From: Cyclobacteriaceae bacterium
GTDB taxonomy: Bacteria > Bacteroidota > Bacteroidia > Cytophagales > Cyclobacteriaceae
Direction: 5' to 3'
Assembly (NCBI GenBank): GCA_019638355.1
Contig: JAHBTY010000002.1
Coordinates: 196,501-260,500, forward strand
Length of the DNA: 64,000 nucleotides
The translations under genes were made by a program, and so were the position numbers. Below, in pieces: positions 1 to 9,558 of this stretch. The number at the start of each line of letters is the position of its first letter. The first letter of the stretch is position 1. The notes under the pieces were generated by a model. That model saw only the letters and a list, made by a program, of their open reading frames with translations, was not told the DNA's origin and ran no database searches.

Positions 1-3000
1 GGCCAAGTATGGTTGGGTACTGATTTCGGACTGAATATTCTTGATCCTGTTACAAAAAAAGTAACTTCATACTTCCACAATCCTCAAGCACCATTTTCCC
101 TTGCCAACAATGCTATCTGGCAAATTTTTGAAGACCGTAGTGGTGTAATCTGGTTGGTTACCTCGAATGGTCTAAGCCGTGTAAACAAACACCCCAATCT
201 ATATTCCTTTCATGAAGTTTCTAGCACAATCGAAAATCAAACGGTAGGCAATCAGGTAAAGGCTATTCATATTTCAAAAAGTGGAATTACATGGTTAGCA
301 ACTTTACATGGGGTTTTACGAATAGAGGAAGGTAGCACAACAATATTTGATACCCAGGCCCAGCCTCCGCATAATTTACTACTCAATAATGTATATGCAT
401 TAGCCGAAGACAGTCTCAATAGGATCTGGATAGGCACGGCCGGGGGTATTAATATTTGGGACGAACCAAACAAGAAAATGTATGCCTTTACCGCAACGCC
501 CGACAATGGATTAGTTACAAATTACATTGCACGATTTATTACCGACAGCGATGGCACAATGTGGGTAAGCACCTATCAAGGAGGGCTTTTTAAAGTTACA
601 GGCGATTTTACCAACCCTAACAACATACACTTTCAAGTTGTTAATCGCGAGTTCGGCTCCGAAAAAATAGTAGCAGGTAAAAATTCACTTTGGTTCGTGC
701 TGAATAACGAGTTGCACCGCGTTAACATTAAAACAAATCAGGAAGAGCGTATTAGTTTAAATATTAACACCCCAAATAATAGTGATATTCTTTGCCTTTT
801 TGTAACATTTGATCAATCCGTTTTGGTGGGTACCCAGAATGGGTTTATTCGGTACAATACCCATCAAAATAAAAGTACGTTTCATCCGGTTGAAGCTGGT
901 CACGATATTTATATAACCAACCTGATAGAAGATGAAGGCGGCAACATCTGGGGTACAACTAATCAGTTCATTTTTAAGTTTACCGATAACGGAGGCATTG
1001 AAATGTTTCCCTTAGAAAAAGATTTACCTTTAAAAAGTTTCTACCACGGATGTGCCACCCATACAAACAACGGATTAATATTTTTTGGTGGGGATAATGG
1101 ATTTGTCTCGGTTGATACCCGAAGTATTTATACACCATCGTATAAACCAAAAGTTTACATCACTTCGCTGGAAATTAACAACAAGTTGGTTAATCATGGC
1201 GATACCATAGATCAACAAGTATTGCTGCCAATTGATATTTCACACACCTATCACTTATCACTCGATTACGCTCATCGTTCATTAACATTTGGATTTGCAG
1301 CCCTGCATTATTGGCAACCCGAAACAAATGTTTACGCGTATAAACTGGATGGGTTTGATGATGATTGGATTTATGTTTCAGGCACCAAAAATTTCGCTGT
1401 GTATTCCAATCTATCTCCGGGCAATTATATTTTTCAGGTGCGGGGAACCAACAACTATGGGCAATGGAGTGAGCAACAAGCCAGCATTCAAATTCAAGTG
1501 AAACCCCCGATATTTCTACGTCCGGCATTTATCGCACTATATGCACTGTTGGTAGTTGGAGGCATCGCGCTTGCTATGCGTATGTATGCAATCAGACTAA
1601 AACTTAAGAATGAGTTAGCAATTACCAAACTCGAAAAAAATCACACAGAAGAACTAGCACTGGCTAAACAAAACTTCTTTACCAATATCTCGCACGAATT
1701 GCGAACACCCATAAGTTTAATTTTGCCCCCTATCCATCAAATTTTAAAAGAAGGTAAACTTGATACCGAAAGCCGAAGCCTTATTACACTTGCTGAAAGA
1801 AATTCACAGCGTTTGTTACGACTTATCAATCAAATTCTGGATTTCAGAAAATTAGAAAGCAATACACTTCACCTGAAAGTTAGCAGAACCAACCTGGTAA
1901 GTTTTACGCACGAAATCCATAATCTGTTTACAGACAAGGCCAATCGAAAGAAGATAAGCTTCACCTTCATGTCCATTGAACCTGAATTACCAGTGTGGAT
2001 TGACGTAGAAAAAATTGAAACTGTACTTTTCAATCTACTCTCCAATGCATTTAAGTTTACACCACGCGGAGGCAGCATCTCGGTTAGTATTCAAAAAGAA
2101 TCTGATTCGGCAAAATCTCCTTCTGGTGCAGCACTTATAAAAATTTCTGACACCGGAATAGGTTTGAGTGACGTAGAAAAAATTAAAATCTTTGAACCTT
2201 TCTATCAAAGTAAAGAAACCCAGCAAATGGAAATGGGCACCGGAATCGGACTTGCTTTGGCATTAGAGTACATTAAACTTCACACCGGTCACATTCAGGT
2301 TGATAGCATTCAAGGAAGCGGCACTACGTTCACTGTTCATCTACCACTTGGCAAAAGTCATTATCCTGTTGATTATATCCATGACGAACAAGAGTTGGAG
2401 CTGGTTGCCACCAAAGAAACCTTCAACCAGACACCAAATTATTACCGCCTGGATTTACATTCCACAAAACCCCTGCTGCTTATTATTGATGATAATACGG
2501 ATATGATTGATCTTATTCGTATAAGTCTAGCCCACAAATACAATTTTATAACTGCCGAAAATGGCGAAGAAGGATTACAAAAAGTTATCAGCTTCTTACC
2601 CGAGTTAGTCATAAGCGATGTGATGATGCCCGTGATGGATGGACTTACCTTTTGCAAAAAAATCAAAGAGAACGCCAGAACAAGCCATATTGCGATAATA
2701 CTTATAACGGCTCGCGGTTTAACAGCACAAAAAATTGAAGGTATCCGAACAGGGGCCGATGCCTACATTACCAAGCCATTTGAGCTTGAATACCTCGAAG
2801 CCAACATAGACCATTTGCTTGCACGGAAAAAAGAATTGGTAAGCTACCTGAAAAATACACTGCGGATTGAACCCCCACCGGCAGACAAAGAGAATGAAGA
2901 CGAACTATTTGTAAAAAAAGTGATGAATGTTATTGAGGCCAATATATCTGATCCGGGTTTTGGAGTAGAGCAATTGAGCGAAGAAATTGGAATGAGCGCA

Positions 3001-3246
3001 TCCTATTTATACCGAAAATTAAAATCGCTAACACAGATTTCCACCAATGATCTTATCCGAAAGTATCGACTGAAAAAGGCTTCCATCTTATTAAGAAACA
3101 AGGGTGGTAATGTAACCGAAATTATGTACGAAGTTGGCTTTGCCAACCTATCATACTTTTCAAAATGTTTTAAAGCCGAGTATGGAGTTAATCCAAAAGA
3201 CTTTCAGAAACAGATGAGTAAAAATTCAGTCGATCTGGACTTATGA
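1..3246 (+). CDS. Hybrid two-component sensor/regulator (HTCS), 5'-truncated by window edge
   Basis: The frame is open from base 1, so the real start lies outside the window; about 1081 residues are visible. The order is beta-propeller sensor repeats, a Y_Y_Y domain (about residues 375-500), one membrane helix (about 502-530), a HisKA domain with the H-box NISHELRTP (His near 561), an HATPase domain (GTGIGLAL), a receiver domain (VISDVMMP, Asp near 869) and a C-terminal AraC-type HTH. This is the SusR-like single-chain architecture: a periplasmic propeller senses a ligand, usually an oligosaccharide, and the cytoplasmic HTH activates transcription. No susC/susD or glycosidase gene follows, so the regulon must lie to the left or elsewhere. 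The family call is safe; the ligand is unknown. Residue numbers count from base 13. Confidence 0.95.
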   Translation, partial: GQVWLGTDFGLNILDPVTKKVTSYFHNPQAPFSLANNAIWQIFEDRSGVIWLVTSNGLSRVNKHPNLYSFHEVSSTIENQTVGNQVKAIHISKSGITWLATLHGVLRIEEGSTTIFDTQAQPPHNLLLNNVYALAEDSLNRIWIGTAGGINIWDEPNKKMYAFTATPDNGLVTNYIARFITDSDGTMWVSTYQGGLFKVTGDFTNPNNIHFQVVNREFGSEKIVAGKNSLWFVLNNELHRVNIKTNQEERISLNINTPNNSDILCLFVTFDQSVLVGTQNGFIRYNTHQNKSTFHPVEAGHDIYITNLIEDEGGNIWGTTNQFIFKFTDNGGIEMFPLEKDLPLKSFYHGCATHTNNGLIFFGGDNGFVSVDTRSIYTPSYKPKVYITSLEINNKLVNHGDTIDQQVLLPIDISHTYHLSLDYAHRSLTFGFAALHYWQPETNVYAYKLDGFDDDWIYVSGTKNFAVYSNLSPGNYIFQVRGTNNYGQWSEQQASIQIQVKPPIFLRPAFIALYALLVVGGIALAMRMYAIRLKLKNELAITKLEKNHTEELALAKQNFFTNISHELRTPISLILPPIHQILKEGKLDTESRSLITLAERNSQRLLRLINQILDFRKLESNTLHLKVSRTNLVSFTHEIHNLFTDKANRKKISFTFMSIEPELPVWIDVEKIETVLFNLLSNAFKFTPRGGSISVSIQKESDSAKSPSGAALIKISDTGIGLSDVEKIKIFEPFYQSKETQQMEMGTGIGLALALEYIKLHTGHIQVDSIQGSGTTFTVHLPLGKSHYPVDYIHDEQELELVATKETFNQTPNYYRLDLHSTKPLLLIIDDNTDMIDLIRISLAHKYNFITAENGEEGLQKVISFLPELVISDVMMPVMDGLTFCKKIKENARTSHIAIILITARGLTAQKIEGIRTGADAYITKPFELEYLEANIDHLLARKKELVSYLKNTLRIEPPPADKENEDELFVKKVMNVIEANISDPGFGVEQLSEEIGMSASYLYRKLKSLTQISTNDLIRKYRLKKASILLRNKGGNVTEIMYEVGFANLSYFSKCFKAEYGVNPKDFQKQMSKNSVDLDL

Positions 3247-3307
3247 TTAACCGTAACAACATTTTGTCATAATTAATGTACTTTTCCTCCTTAAGCAAAA
3301 CCATGCT

Positions 3308-3883
3308 ATGAAAATTCTCCCATTTATCTCACTCCTCTTCCTATCTGCCATTGCATACACACAAGAAGACTTTAAAGGTATTGCCGAAGAAACCTGTGCT
3401 TGCATTCAGAAAAAAGACCTGAGTACGGCTACCAAAAAATCTATCGAAGTAGCCCTTGGGCTTTGTATGTTTGAAGTTATACAGGCACGCAACATCGAAG
3501 TTGATTTGAACGATGGGGATGCCATGCGTAAATTCGGAGAAAAAGTAGGCATGCAAATGGCACCCATTTGTCCGGATATTTTTTCTAAGTTAATGGATGA
3601 TGCGGCACAACCTAAAACTGCTATAGCCACCGAAACAGTGGGCGGTGTAATCAAATCCATTGAAGAAAAAGAGTTTTTATTTATTACACTCAAAGATGAA
3701 GCCGGCAGAGAAGTAAGACTGGTTTGGTTACGCCACGTTGAAGGAGCTGACAGTTACCTGAGCGATTACAAAAAATTGATTGGTAAGAAAGTTATACTCT
3801 CCTATCAGAATTTTGAATTGTTTAATGCCAAAGCTAAAGGATACTTCAGCTACAAAATGTTAACAGCACTAAAACTTGAATAA
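3308..3883 (+). CDS. Secreted protein of unknown function
   Basis: This 191-residue protein starts with a clear signal peptide (MKILPFISLLFLSAIAYTQ), so it is exported. The mature part opens with a Cys-containing segment (EETCACIQKKDL), has further Cys at GLCMF and APICP, and ends in a beta-rich half that could be a small OB-like or barrel fold (VGGVIKSIEEKEFLFITLKDEAGREV reduced here to its key feel: alternating strands around residues 110-180). I do not recognise a family. It follows the HTCS gene by 61 bp on the same strand and meets the next gene tail to tail with no spacer, so no separate terminator is visible. Functional assignment is not possible from sequence alone. Confidence 0.75.
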   Translation: MKILPFISLLFLSAIAYTQEDFKGIAEETCACIQKKDLSTATKKSIEVALGLCMFEVIQARNIEVDLNDGDAMRKFGEKVGMQMAPICPDIFSKLMDDAAQPKTAIATETVGGVIKSIEEKEFLFITLKDEAGREVRLVWLRHVEGADSYLSDYKKLIGKKVILSYQNFELFNAKAKGYFSYKMLTALKLE

Positions 3884-4768
3884 CTACTTCAAGTGTGTCC
3901 TGAAAAAATCCACTGTCCGTGTCCACGCCAATTCTGCAGCCGGTTTATCAAAGCGGGGCGTGCTATCGTTATGAAACCCATGGTTAACATCGGGGTAAGT
4001 GTAGGCAAGGTATTTTTTATTATTTTCTTTTAGCGCTTGTTCGTAAGCCGGCCAACCTTCATTTACCCGTGTATCCAACCCGGCATAATGAATTAATAAG
4101 GGTGCTTTTATTTTAGGTACATCTTCTGCTGCCGGTTGCCCGCCATAAAATGGAACTGCCGCTTTAAGTTCAGGTACCCGTACCGCCATCATATTCGAAA
4201 TCCAGCCACCAAAACAAAAACCTACAACTCCCACTTTGCCTGTACATTCCGGGTGCGACTTCAAATAATAAAAGGCAGCAATAAAATCTTCCAGCATCTC
4301 ATTTCGGTCGCGCTTACTTTGTAGTGCGCGGCCATCATCATCATTTCCCGGATAGCCTCCGAGCGGAGTTAGTGCATCTGGTGCCAATGAGATAAATCCG
4401 GCAAGTGCTGCGCGTCTTCCTACATCTTCAATGTAGGGATTAAGCCCGCGGTTTTCATGCACTACTACTATGCCGGGTAATTTTTTTTTGCCATCCACAG
4501 GTTTGGATAATAGTCCTTTTATTGACCCACCACCCTTGGGCGAATCGTATTGAATAAACTCAGACTTTAAGCGCGGATCGTTTGCCTGTACCTGCAGTAT
4601 CCGGTAATCGGGGCTTATAAAACTCATCAAAGCAGCTACCGTTACACCACCAACTGCATAAGCAGAAAGCTTCTCCATAAACTCCCTTCGATCAATCCGG
4701 TTATGCGCATAAGCATCATACAAATCAAAAACCTCCTGATTAATATCTTCCTTACGCAAAGTCTTCAT
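3884..4768 (-). CDS. Dienelactone hydrolase family protein
   Basis: This 294-residue alpha/beta hydrolase has the dienelactone hydrolase nucleophile motif GVVGFCFGG (Cys as nucleophile) and the late histidine in DVNHGFHND; an aspartate in the segment [11 protein letters not shown] completes the expected triad. The family cleaves enol-lactones or related esters. An N-terminal extension of about 50 residues carries a hydrophobic stretch ([15 protein letters not shown]) behind RRE, which looks like a weak Tat or membrane-anchor signal, so the enzyme may act outside the cytoplasm. The gene is convergent with the preceding one at zero spacing and divergent from purD. The true substrate is unknown. 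Confidence 0.88.
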   Translation of the reverse strand: MKTLRKEDINQEVFDLYDAYAHNRIDRREFMEKLSAYAVGGVTVAALMSFISPDYRILQVQANDPRLKSEFIQYDSPKGGGSIKGLLSKPVDGKKKLPGIVVVHENRGLNPYIEDVGRRAALAGFISLAPDALTPLGGYPGNDDDGRALQSKRDRNEMLEDFIAAFYYLKSHPECTGKVGVVGFCFGGWISNMMAVRVPELKAAVPFYGGQPAAEDVPKIKAPLLIHYAGLDTRVNEGWPAYEQALKENNKKYLAYTYPDVNHGFHNDSTPRFDKPAAELAWTRTVDFFRTHLK

Positions 4769-4909
4769 ATCAATGTTGATTAGAGTTGTTAATGAAATTT
4801 ACAATTTTTTTTGATTATACGATCGGTTTTGTACAACCGGTAAATAAATAGTCATTCAAAACAAAATACCCGATCTTAACGGAATGCACCTGCCCCGCTC
4901 AACTTTAAC

Positions 4910-4917
4910 TATATTTG
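4910..4917 (+). promoter_or_regulatory. Bacteroidota -7 promoter element for purD
   Basis: TATATTTG is a perfect match to TAnnTTTG. It ends 26 bases before the ATG at 4944 and lies downstream of an earlier in-frame ATG at 4884, which excludes that longer start. A convincing -33 TTTG was not found. Confidence 0.6.
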
Positions 4918-4943
4918 CGCCTTGTAAAATTTGCAGTTGCTCT

Positions 4944-6242
4944 ATGAATATTCTTTTAATAGGAAGCGGTGGCCGGGAACATGCACTTGCGTGGAAAATG
5001 AAACAAAGTGCCCGTTGTTCAAACCTATACATTGCACCCGGAAATGCCGGCACTTCATTCGTAGGCGAAAATGTTGCCATCGCTGCCGATAACTTTCCTG
5101 CATTGGGTAAGTTTTGTATTGAAAAAGAAATTACGCTTGTAGTTGTTGGGCCCGAAGCACCACTCGTACAAGGCATTCGCGATTACTTTGAGAACACGAA
5201 CGAACTAAAACATATACTTTTGGTTGGCCCAGGAAAAACCGGTGCCCAACTGGAAGGCAGCAAAGACTTTTCGAAACAATTTATGTTGCGCCACGGTGTG
5301 CCCACAGCTAAAGCGCGCACCTTTCAATCGCACGAAAGTACACAGGCACTTGCGTATCTCGATCAATGCAAGCCACCCATTGTGTTAAAAGCCGATGGCC
5401 TGGCTGCTGGTAAAGGTGTAATAATTTCACCAACGGTTACCGAAGCAAAGCAGGCCATTTATGAAATGCTGGTGGATAAAAAATTTGGCGAGGCCAGTTC
5501 AAAAGTATTGATCGAAGAATTTCTGGATGGCATTGAACTATCGGTATTTGTACTTACCGATGGCGAAAACTATGTGGTATTACCCGAAGCTAAAGACTAC
5601 AAACGTATTGGCGATGGCGATACCGGGCCCAACACCGGAGGCATGGGTGCTGTTTCGCCCGTAATTTTTGCCGACTCCGGGTTTATGAAAAAAGTAGAAA
5701 CGCACGTAATTGTACCAACCATTAACGGCTTAAAAAAAGATGGCATCGCCTACAAAGGGTTCATCTTTATCGGGCTTATGAACATAAAAGGTGAACCTTA
5801 TGTGATTGAATACAACGCTCGCATGGGCGATCCGGAAACAGAAGCAGTAATGACACGCATCGATTCAGATTTGGTGGAATTATTTGAAGCTTGTGCAAAA
5901 GGAGAGCTTCGTAACAAAATGCTTCAGATCAATCCACAGTATGCCGTAACACTCATTATGGCTTCGGGCGGTTACCCGGATGTTTTTGAAAAAGGGCACG
6001 CTATTTCCGGGCTTACAACAGCAGGCCCGGCACGTGTATTTCATGCGGGTACATCCTTTACTGAAAATACAATAGTTACTTCCGGTGGCCGGGTACTGGC
6101 TATTACGGGTAATGGCCACTCGCTGGAGGCAGCCGCCAAACAGGCTTACGAAACTGCCGCCAAAATTTCGTGGAAGAATGCATATTACCGCAAAGACATT
6201 AGCCAGGATCTTGCCCGATTAGAAAAAAGCACTGGTAAGTGA
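4944..6242 (+). CDS. purD: Phosphoribosylamine--glycine ligase
   Basis: PurD joins phosphoribosylamine and glycine using ATP in the second step of purine synthesis. The chosen start gives 432 residues, the usual size, beginning directly with the N-domain motif MNILLIGSGGREHALAWK. The ATP-grasp core shows ADGLAAGKGV (about 150-159) and the metal/substrate segment EYNARMGDPETEA (about 290). A start at 4884 would add 20 residues, but the promoter box at 4910-4917 falls inside that extension. The gene stands alone, not in a pur operon, which is common in this phylum. Confidence 0.97.
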   Translation: MNILLIGSGGREHALAWKMKQSARCSNLYIAPGNAGTSFVGENVAIAADNFPALGKFCIEKEITLVVVGPEAPLVQGIRDYFENTNELKHILLVGPGKTGAQLEGSKDFSKQFMLRHGVPTAKARTFQSHESTQALAYLDQCKPPIVLKADGLAAGKGVIISPTVTEAKQAIYEMLVDKKFGEASSKVLIEEFLDGIELSVFVLTDGENYVVLPEAKDYKRIGDGDTGPNTGGMGAVSPVIFADSGFMKKVETHVIVPTINGLKKDGIAYKGFIFIGLMNIKGEPYVIEYNARMGDPETEAVMTRIDSDLVELFEACAKGELRNKMLQINPQYAVTLIMASGGYPDVFEKGHAISGLTTAGPARVFHAGTSFTENTIVTSGGRVLAITGNGHSLEAAAKQAYETAAKISWKNAYYRKDISQDLARLEKSTGK

Positions 6243-6253
6243 TTGCCTAACGG

Positions 6254-6285
6254 TTTGCCAATGCCCAACCAACCATCTACCTTTA
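6254..6285 (+). promoter_or_regulatory. Promoter of the ricT-gldH operon
   Basis: TTTG at 6254-6257 and TACCTTTA at 6278-6285 are separated by 20 bases, fitting the Bacteroidota -33/-7 arrangement with one mismatch in the last position of the -7 box. The expected RNA start would leave a leader of about 20 bases before the ATG at 6311. Confidence 0.55.
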
Positions 6286-6310
6286 AGGTTTAATCTAAAT
6301 AACAAACGCA

Positions 6311-7501
6311 ATGGGATGTGCATGTGGCACAAGTAAAGGCGGGAAGGTTTCGGGTTGTAATAACAACGGAGCCTGCGGCACGGGCGGTTGCAATAAAATG
6401 AATGTATTCGACTGGCTGTCCAACATGGATATGCCAGTGCAGGATAAATTTCAGGTAGTAGAGGTACGCTTTAAAAACGGCCGCAAAGATTTTTATCGCA
6501 ATACCGACAAGCTATCGCTTACAACAGGCGATGCTGTAATTGTTGAATCAACAACCGGACACCACCTGGGCCATGTATCGCTTCAAGGCGAGTTGGTGCG
6601 CTTGCAAATGCAAAAGAAAAAAGTTGCCAATGATGATGAAATAAAAAAAATTTATCGCCTGGCTACCCAAAAAGATTTAGAGAAGCACGAAGAAGTTAAG
6701 AAGCGCGATTTACCTACCCTCTATCGCACCCGCGAAATAATCCGGCAGTTAAATTTAAGCATGAAACTTTCGGATGTAGAATATCAGGCCGATAACACAA
6801 AAGCTACATTTTTTTATTCGGCCGAAGACCGTGTGGACTTTCGCGAATTGATAAAAATTCTGGCTGCTGAATTTAAGGTACGCGTAGAAATGCGCCAGAT
6901 CAGCTTACGCCAAGAAGCCGGGCGCTTAGGTGGTATTGGTGTTTGCGGGCGCGAACTATGTTGTTCAACCTGGCTTAGTGATTTTAAAAACGTAGCCACC
7001 AGTGCAGCGCGCTATCAAAACCTGTCGCTCAACCCCAGCAAACTTTCGGGCCAATGTGGTCGCTTAAAATGCTGTCTTAACTATGAGTTGGAGACATACA
7101 TGGAAGCACTCAAAGATATTCCAGAAGTAGAAGCACCTTTACTTACCGAACAAGGTGAAGCCCGCTTGCAGAAGACGGATATATTCAGGCGCATTATGTG
7201 GTTTGGCTTCAAAGAAGAAAATACATGGTACCCATTAAACATCGATCGCGTAAACGAAATTCTGGCACTGAATAAAGTCGGTAAAAAACCAGCAACCTTA
7301 CAGGCAAACGAAGTTGAAGCCAAAGTACCCGTTACCAAACTCAACAGCGATTTGGAAAACCTCGATAAGAAATATCAAAACAAAAAGAAGAAAAAGCGAA
7401 ACAACAAAAATCGCAACCGCGACAAGAAGCCGCAACAACAAAATCAAAATCAAAACCGCAACCCACAACCGCGTAACCCTAAAGGTCCTAATCCACGATG
7501 A
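6311..7501 (+). CDS. ricT: PSP1 / RicT family iron-sulfur regulatory protein
   Basis: The 396-residue protein has the PSP1 C-terminal domain of RicT (YaaT), with the paired cysteine signatures GVCGRELCCSTW (about residue 210) and GQCGRLKCCLNYE (about 248). In Bacillus RicT forms an Fe-S complex with RicA and RicF that affects RNA processing and development; its role in Bacteroidota is not settled. Two additions are visible: a glycine- and cysteine-rich head (Cys 3, 5, 16, 22 and 27) and a C-terminal tail of about 50 residues of Lys, Asn, Gln and Arg, suited to binding nucleic acid. It overlaps gldH by 4 bases (ATGA), so the two are translationally coupled. Confidence 0.92.
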   Translation: MGCACGTSKGGKVSGCNNNGACGTGGCNKMNVFDWLSNMDMPVQDKFQVVEVRFKNGRKDFYRNTDKLSLTTGDAVIVESTTGHHLGHVSLQGELVRLQMQKKKVANDDEIKKIYRLATQKDLEKHEEVKKRDLPTLYRTREIIRQLNLSMKLSDVEYQADNTKATFFYSAEDRVDFRELIKILAAEFKVRVEMRQISLRQEAGRLGGIGVCGRELCCSTWLSDFKNVATSAARYQNLSLNPSKLSGQCGRLKCCLNYELETYMEALKDIPEVEAPLLTEQGEARLQKTDIFRRIMWFGFKEENTWYPLNIDRVNEILALNKVGKKPATLQANEVEAKVPVTKLNSDLENLDKKYQNKKKKKRNNKNRNRDKKPQQQNQNQNRNPQPRNPKGPNPR

Positions 7502-7971
7502 GATTTGTAATTTTATTTGTTGCTGTTGGCATGTTGGTTTCGGGCTGCGACAGCAAACGTGTGTTTGAAAATTATGTGGAGTTTCAAGATCGCAGCTGGA
7601 AAATTCAACAACCCGTACATTTTGAATTCGACATTAAAGACACACAATTAAAGTACAACCTGTACTACGAAGTGCGCAACTCATTAGATTACCCCTGGCA
7701 ACGTATTTTTGTAAATTACCAATTGGCAGATTCAGCGGGCACAACGCTTTCGTCTAAACTTATTTCAAATTACTTATTTCAAAAAGATGGCCAACCGTTA
7801 GGTCGTAGTGGGCTGGGCGATGTGTATGATCACCGCTTTCTCATCTTTAAAAATCATTCCTTTGTTCAACCTGGTAAATACAAGTTTACCCTACAACAAG
7901 AAAACCGGCAAGATACCCTGGCAGGGATTTTAGCAATTGGTTTGCGCATTGAAGTTGCTACGGAAAACTGA
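7498..7971 (+). CDS. gldH: Gliding motility lipoprotein GldH
   Basis: This is a 157-residue lipoprotein with a signal peptide ending in a lipobox (VSGC, Cys17). The body matches my knowledge of GldH: an early aromatic segment (ENYVEFQDRSWKI), strands around LKYNLYYEVRNS, and the GRSGLGDVYDHRF motif in the middle. GldH is needed for gliding in Flavobacterium and is linked to the gliding/type IX secretion proteins, though it also occurs in non-gliding Bacteroidota. The ATG overlaps the stop of ricT, an arrangement that suggests coupled translation. The call rests on motif memory, not on an alignment. Confidence 0.85.
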   Translation: MRFVILFVAVGMLVSGCDSKRVFENYVEFQDRSWKIQQPVHFEFDIKDTQLKYNLYYEVRNSLDYPWQRIFVNYQLADSAGTTLSSKLISNYLFQKDGQPLGRSGLGDVYDHRFLIFKNHSFVQPGKYKFTLQQENRQDTLAGILAIGLRIEVATEN

Positions 7972-7982
7972 CGCGAATAAGT

Positions 7983-8016
7983 TATAAAAAAAATGGGACC
8001 CTTTCGAGCCCCATTT
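7983..8016. terminator. Bidirectional terminator hairpin between convergent genes
   Basis: AAATGGG (7991-7997) pairs with CCCATTT (8010-8016). Read on the minus strand the hairpin is followed by a run of eight T, so it should stop the kinase transcript; on the plus strand it can serve gldH. Confidence 0.65.
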
Positions 8017-8017
8017 C

Positions 8018-8072
8018 TGGAAGAGATTTTAATCATTAGTTGGCTTACGTTTGATTAGCATTGGCTCTTCCA
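8018..8072. other. Structured spacer between terminator and kinase gene
   Basis: TGGAAGAG (8018-8025) is complementary to CTCTTCCA (8065-8072), and AATCA (8031-8035) to TGATT (8052-8056) inside it, giving a possible two-part stem. No open frame is seen. It may be the 3' untranslated part of the kinase mRNA or chance pairing. Confidence 0.3.
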
Positions 8073-8178
8073 TCGAAACCTGTAAACTGTTTCTAAACTC
8101 AAACAACCTAGAAAAAAACTATGAAACAAATGTAGTGGTGGCACCTGTTGTTTTGCTCTCCGCTCGATTAGAAAGAAA

Positions 8179-9555
8179 TTAGAAACCGTTTGCAGGTACT
8201 AGCAATACAGAGATACGTGTACCCTTACCAGGAACAGATTCGATTGATATTTTGCCTTTGTGGATGGAAATTATTCGCTGACTTAACGACAAGCCCACTC
8301 CATACCCCTTTACTTTGGAAGTAGCATCGGTTCTGAAGAAAGGCTGAAAAACATTCTCAAGATCTTTTTTTTCAATACCCGGTCCTTTATCCACAACGGT
8401 AACCTCCAGGGCTTCAGTTTTACAGGTTAGAATAACCTCTGCCCGGCCATCGTGCGAAAATTTACAGGCATTTTCAATTAAATTCTGAAATGCCGTTTTA
8501 AGCAAGTGCGGATTACCGTTTACCACCAGTTTATTTTCATCTTCAGGCATATCGTTTATAATCACTTCTACTCTGTAGCCAGCATCTATGGCCTGCACCC
8601 GTTCGCGCGCATCCCATAGAATTTCGTCCAGCCGCACTTCGGCCATGCTAAAGGTGTCGGAGTCTTGAGTTAAGCGGGCCAGGTCTAATAAACTTACTGA
8701 TAGATGATTTAAACTCTTGATATCATCTAATACCGACTCGATTGTACGCTGATATTCTTCGCGGGGGCGTTCGTTTAGTAATGTAACTTCTAATTGCGAG
8801 GTAATATTGGTAAGCGGGTTTTTCAATTCGTGCGATACGTTGGATACGAACATCTTTTGAAGTTTGAATGCATTTTCGATGCGGGTAAGCAGGCCATTAA
8901 AAATGGAGATCAGTTTTCCAATTTCATCGGGGTGTTTGCTCTCTTCTAACCGATGCGCCAGGTTTTGGGGTGAAATACTCTGCACATCGGCAATCACTTT
9001 TTGAATGGGGCGCAAAGCCCGACCGGAGTAAATCCAGCCAGAAATAAAAACAAGCCCGATTAATATAAAAAACTGAGCCATTAGTAAGCGCCTTAAATCT
9101 ACCAGCCGGTTGTAACCGTTTACATCTTCGGCTAATGCTATAATTACATAATCCTTGCCTCTATCGCGAAAGGGAATACCGGTTACTGTAAACTCCTGGT
9201 AGTGTAATTTGCGTTCACCCTCGGCTTGTACCTCCTGTATCAGGTTCTGGTTAATATGCAGGCGTATGGTATCGCCACTGTGGTATATTTCTTTTCCTTC
9301 ATCATCAAAAACCCGGATGGTTTCGCGGTAGAGGTTATCGCGCTTGGCGCGATCTATAATTTTTAATAGTGTAGTATCTACCTGATCTACTTTAATTAAA
9401 AGAATGGCTGAAGTAATGGCCTTTTCGCGCAGCCTTCGTTCAAAATCCTGTTCGGTAAACTGGCTTGCAAAAAAATAAATAGCTAAAAAGGAAAGCAGAA
9501 CAATGGTGCTTACCAATAACGTGAATTGTAGCGTAAGCCGGGTTCGAATTTGCAA
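8179..9555 (-). CDS. Membrane sensor histidine kinase (OmpR-partner type)
   Basis: The 458-residue protein has two membrane helices (about 10-30 and 157-178) enclosing a periplasmic sensor domain, then a HAMP linker, a HisKA domain with the phospho-acceptor motif NVSHELKNPL, an N-box (NLIENACKFS) and an ATP-lid region (VDKGPGIEKKDL). It phosphorylates the response regulator encoded immediately upstream, whose stop is 3 bp before this start, so the two form one operon. The general layout resembles CusS/PhoR-like kinases, but the stimulus cannot be read from the sequence. No target gene is adjacent. Confidence 0.95.
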   Translation of the reverse strand: MQIRTRLTLQFTLLVSTIVLLSFLAIYFFASQFTEQDFERRLREKAITSAILLIKVDQVDTTLLKIIDRAKRDNLYRETIRVFDDEGKEIYHSGDTIRLHINQNLIQEVQAEGERKLHYQEFTVTGIPFRDRGKDYVIIALAEDVNGYNRLVDLRRLLMAQFFILIGLVFISGWIYSGRALRPIQKVIADVQSISPQNLAHRLEESKHPDEIGKLISIFNGLLTRIENAFKLQKMFVSNVSHELKNPLTNITSQLEVTLLNERPREEYQRTIESVLDDIKSLNHLSVSLLDLARLTQDSDTFSMAEVRLDEILWDARERVQAIDAGYRVEVIINDMPEDENKLVVNGNPHLLKTAFQNLIENACKFSHDGRAEVILTCKTEALEVTVVDKGPGIEKKDLENVFQPFFRTDATSKVKGYGVGLSLSQRIISIHKGKISIESVPGKGTRISVLLVPANGF

Positions 9556-9558
9556 AGT

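Noticed and set aside
4884-4943. Upstream in-frame start for purD
   Set aside because: The 20 extra residues precede the conserved N-terminus and contain the -7 promoter box.
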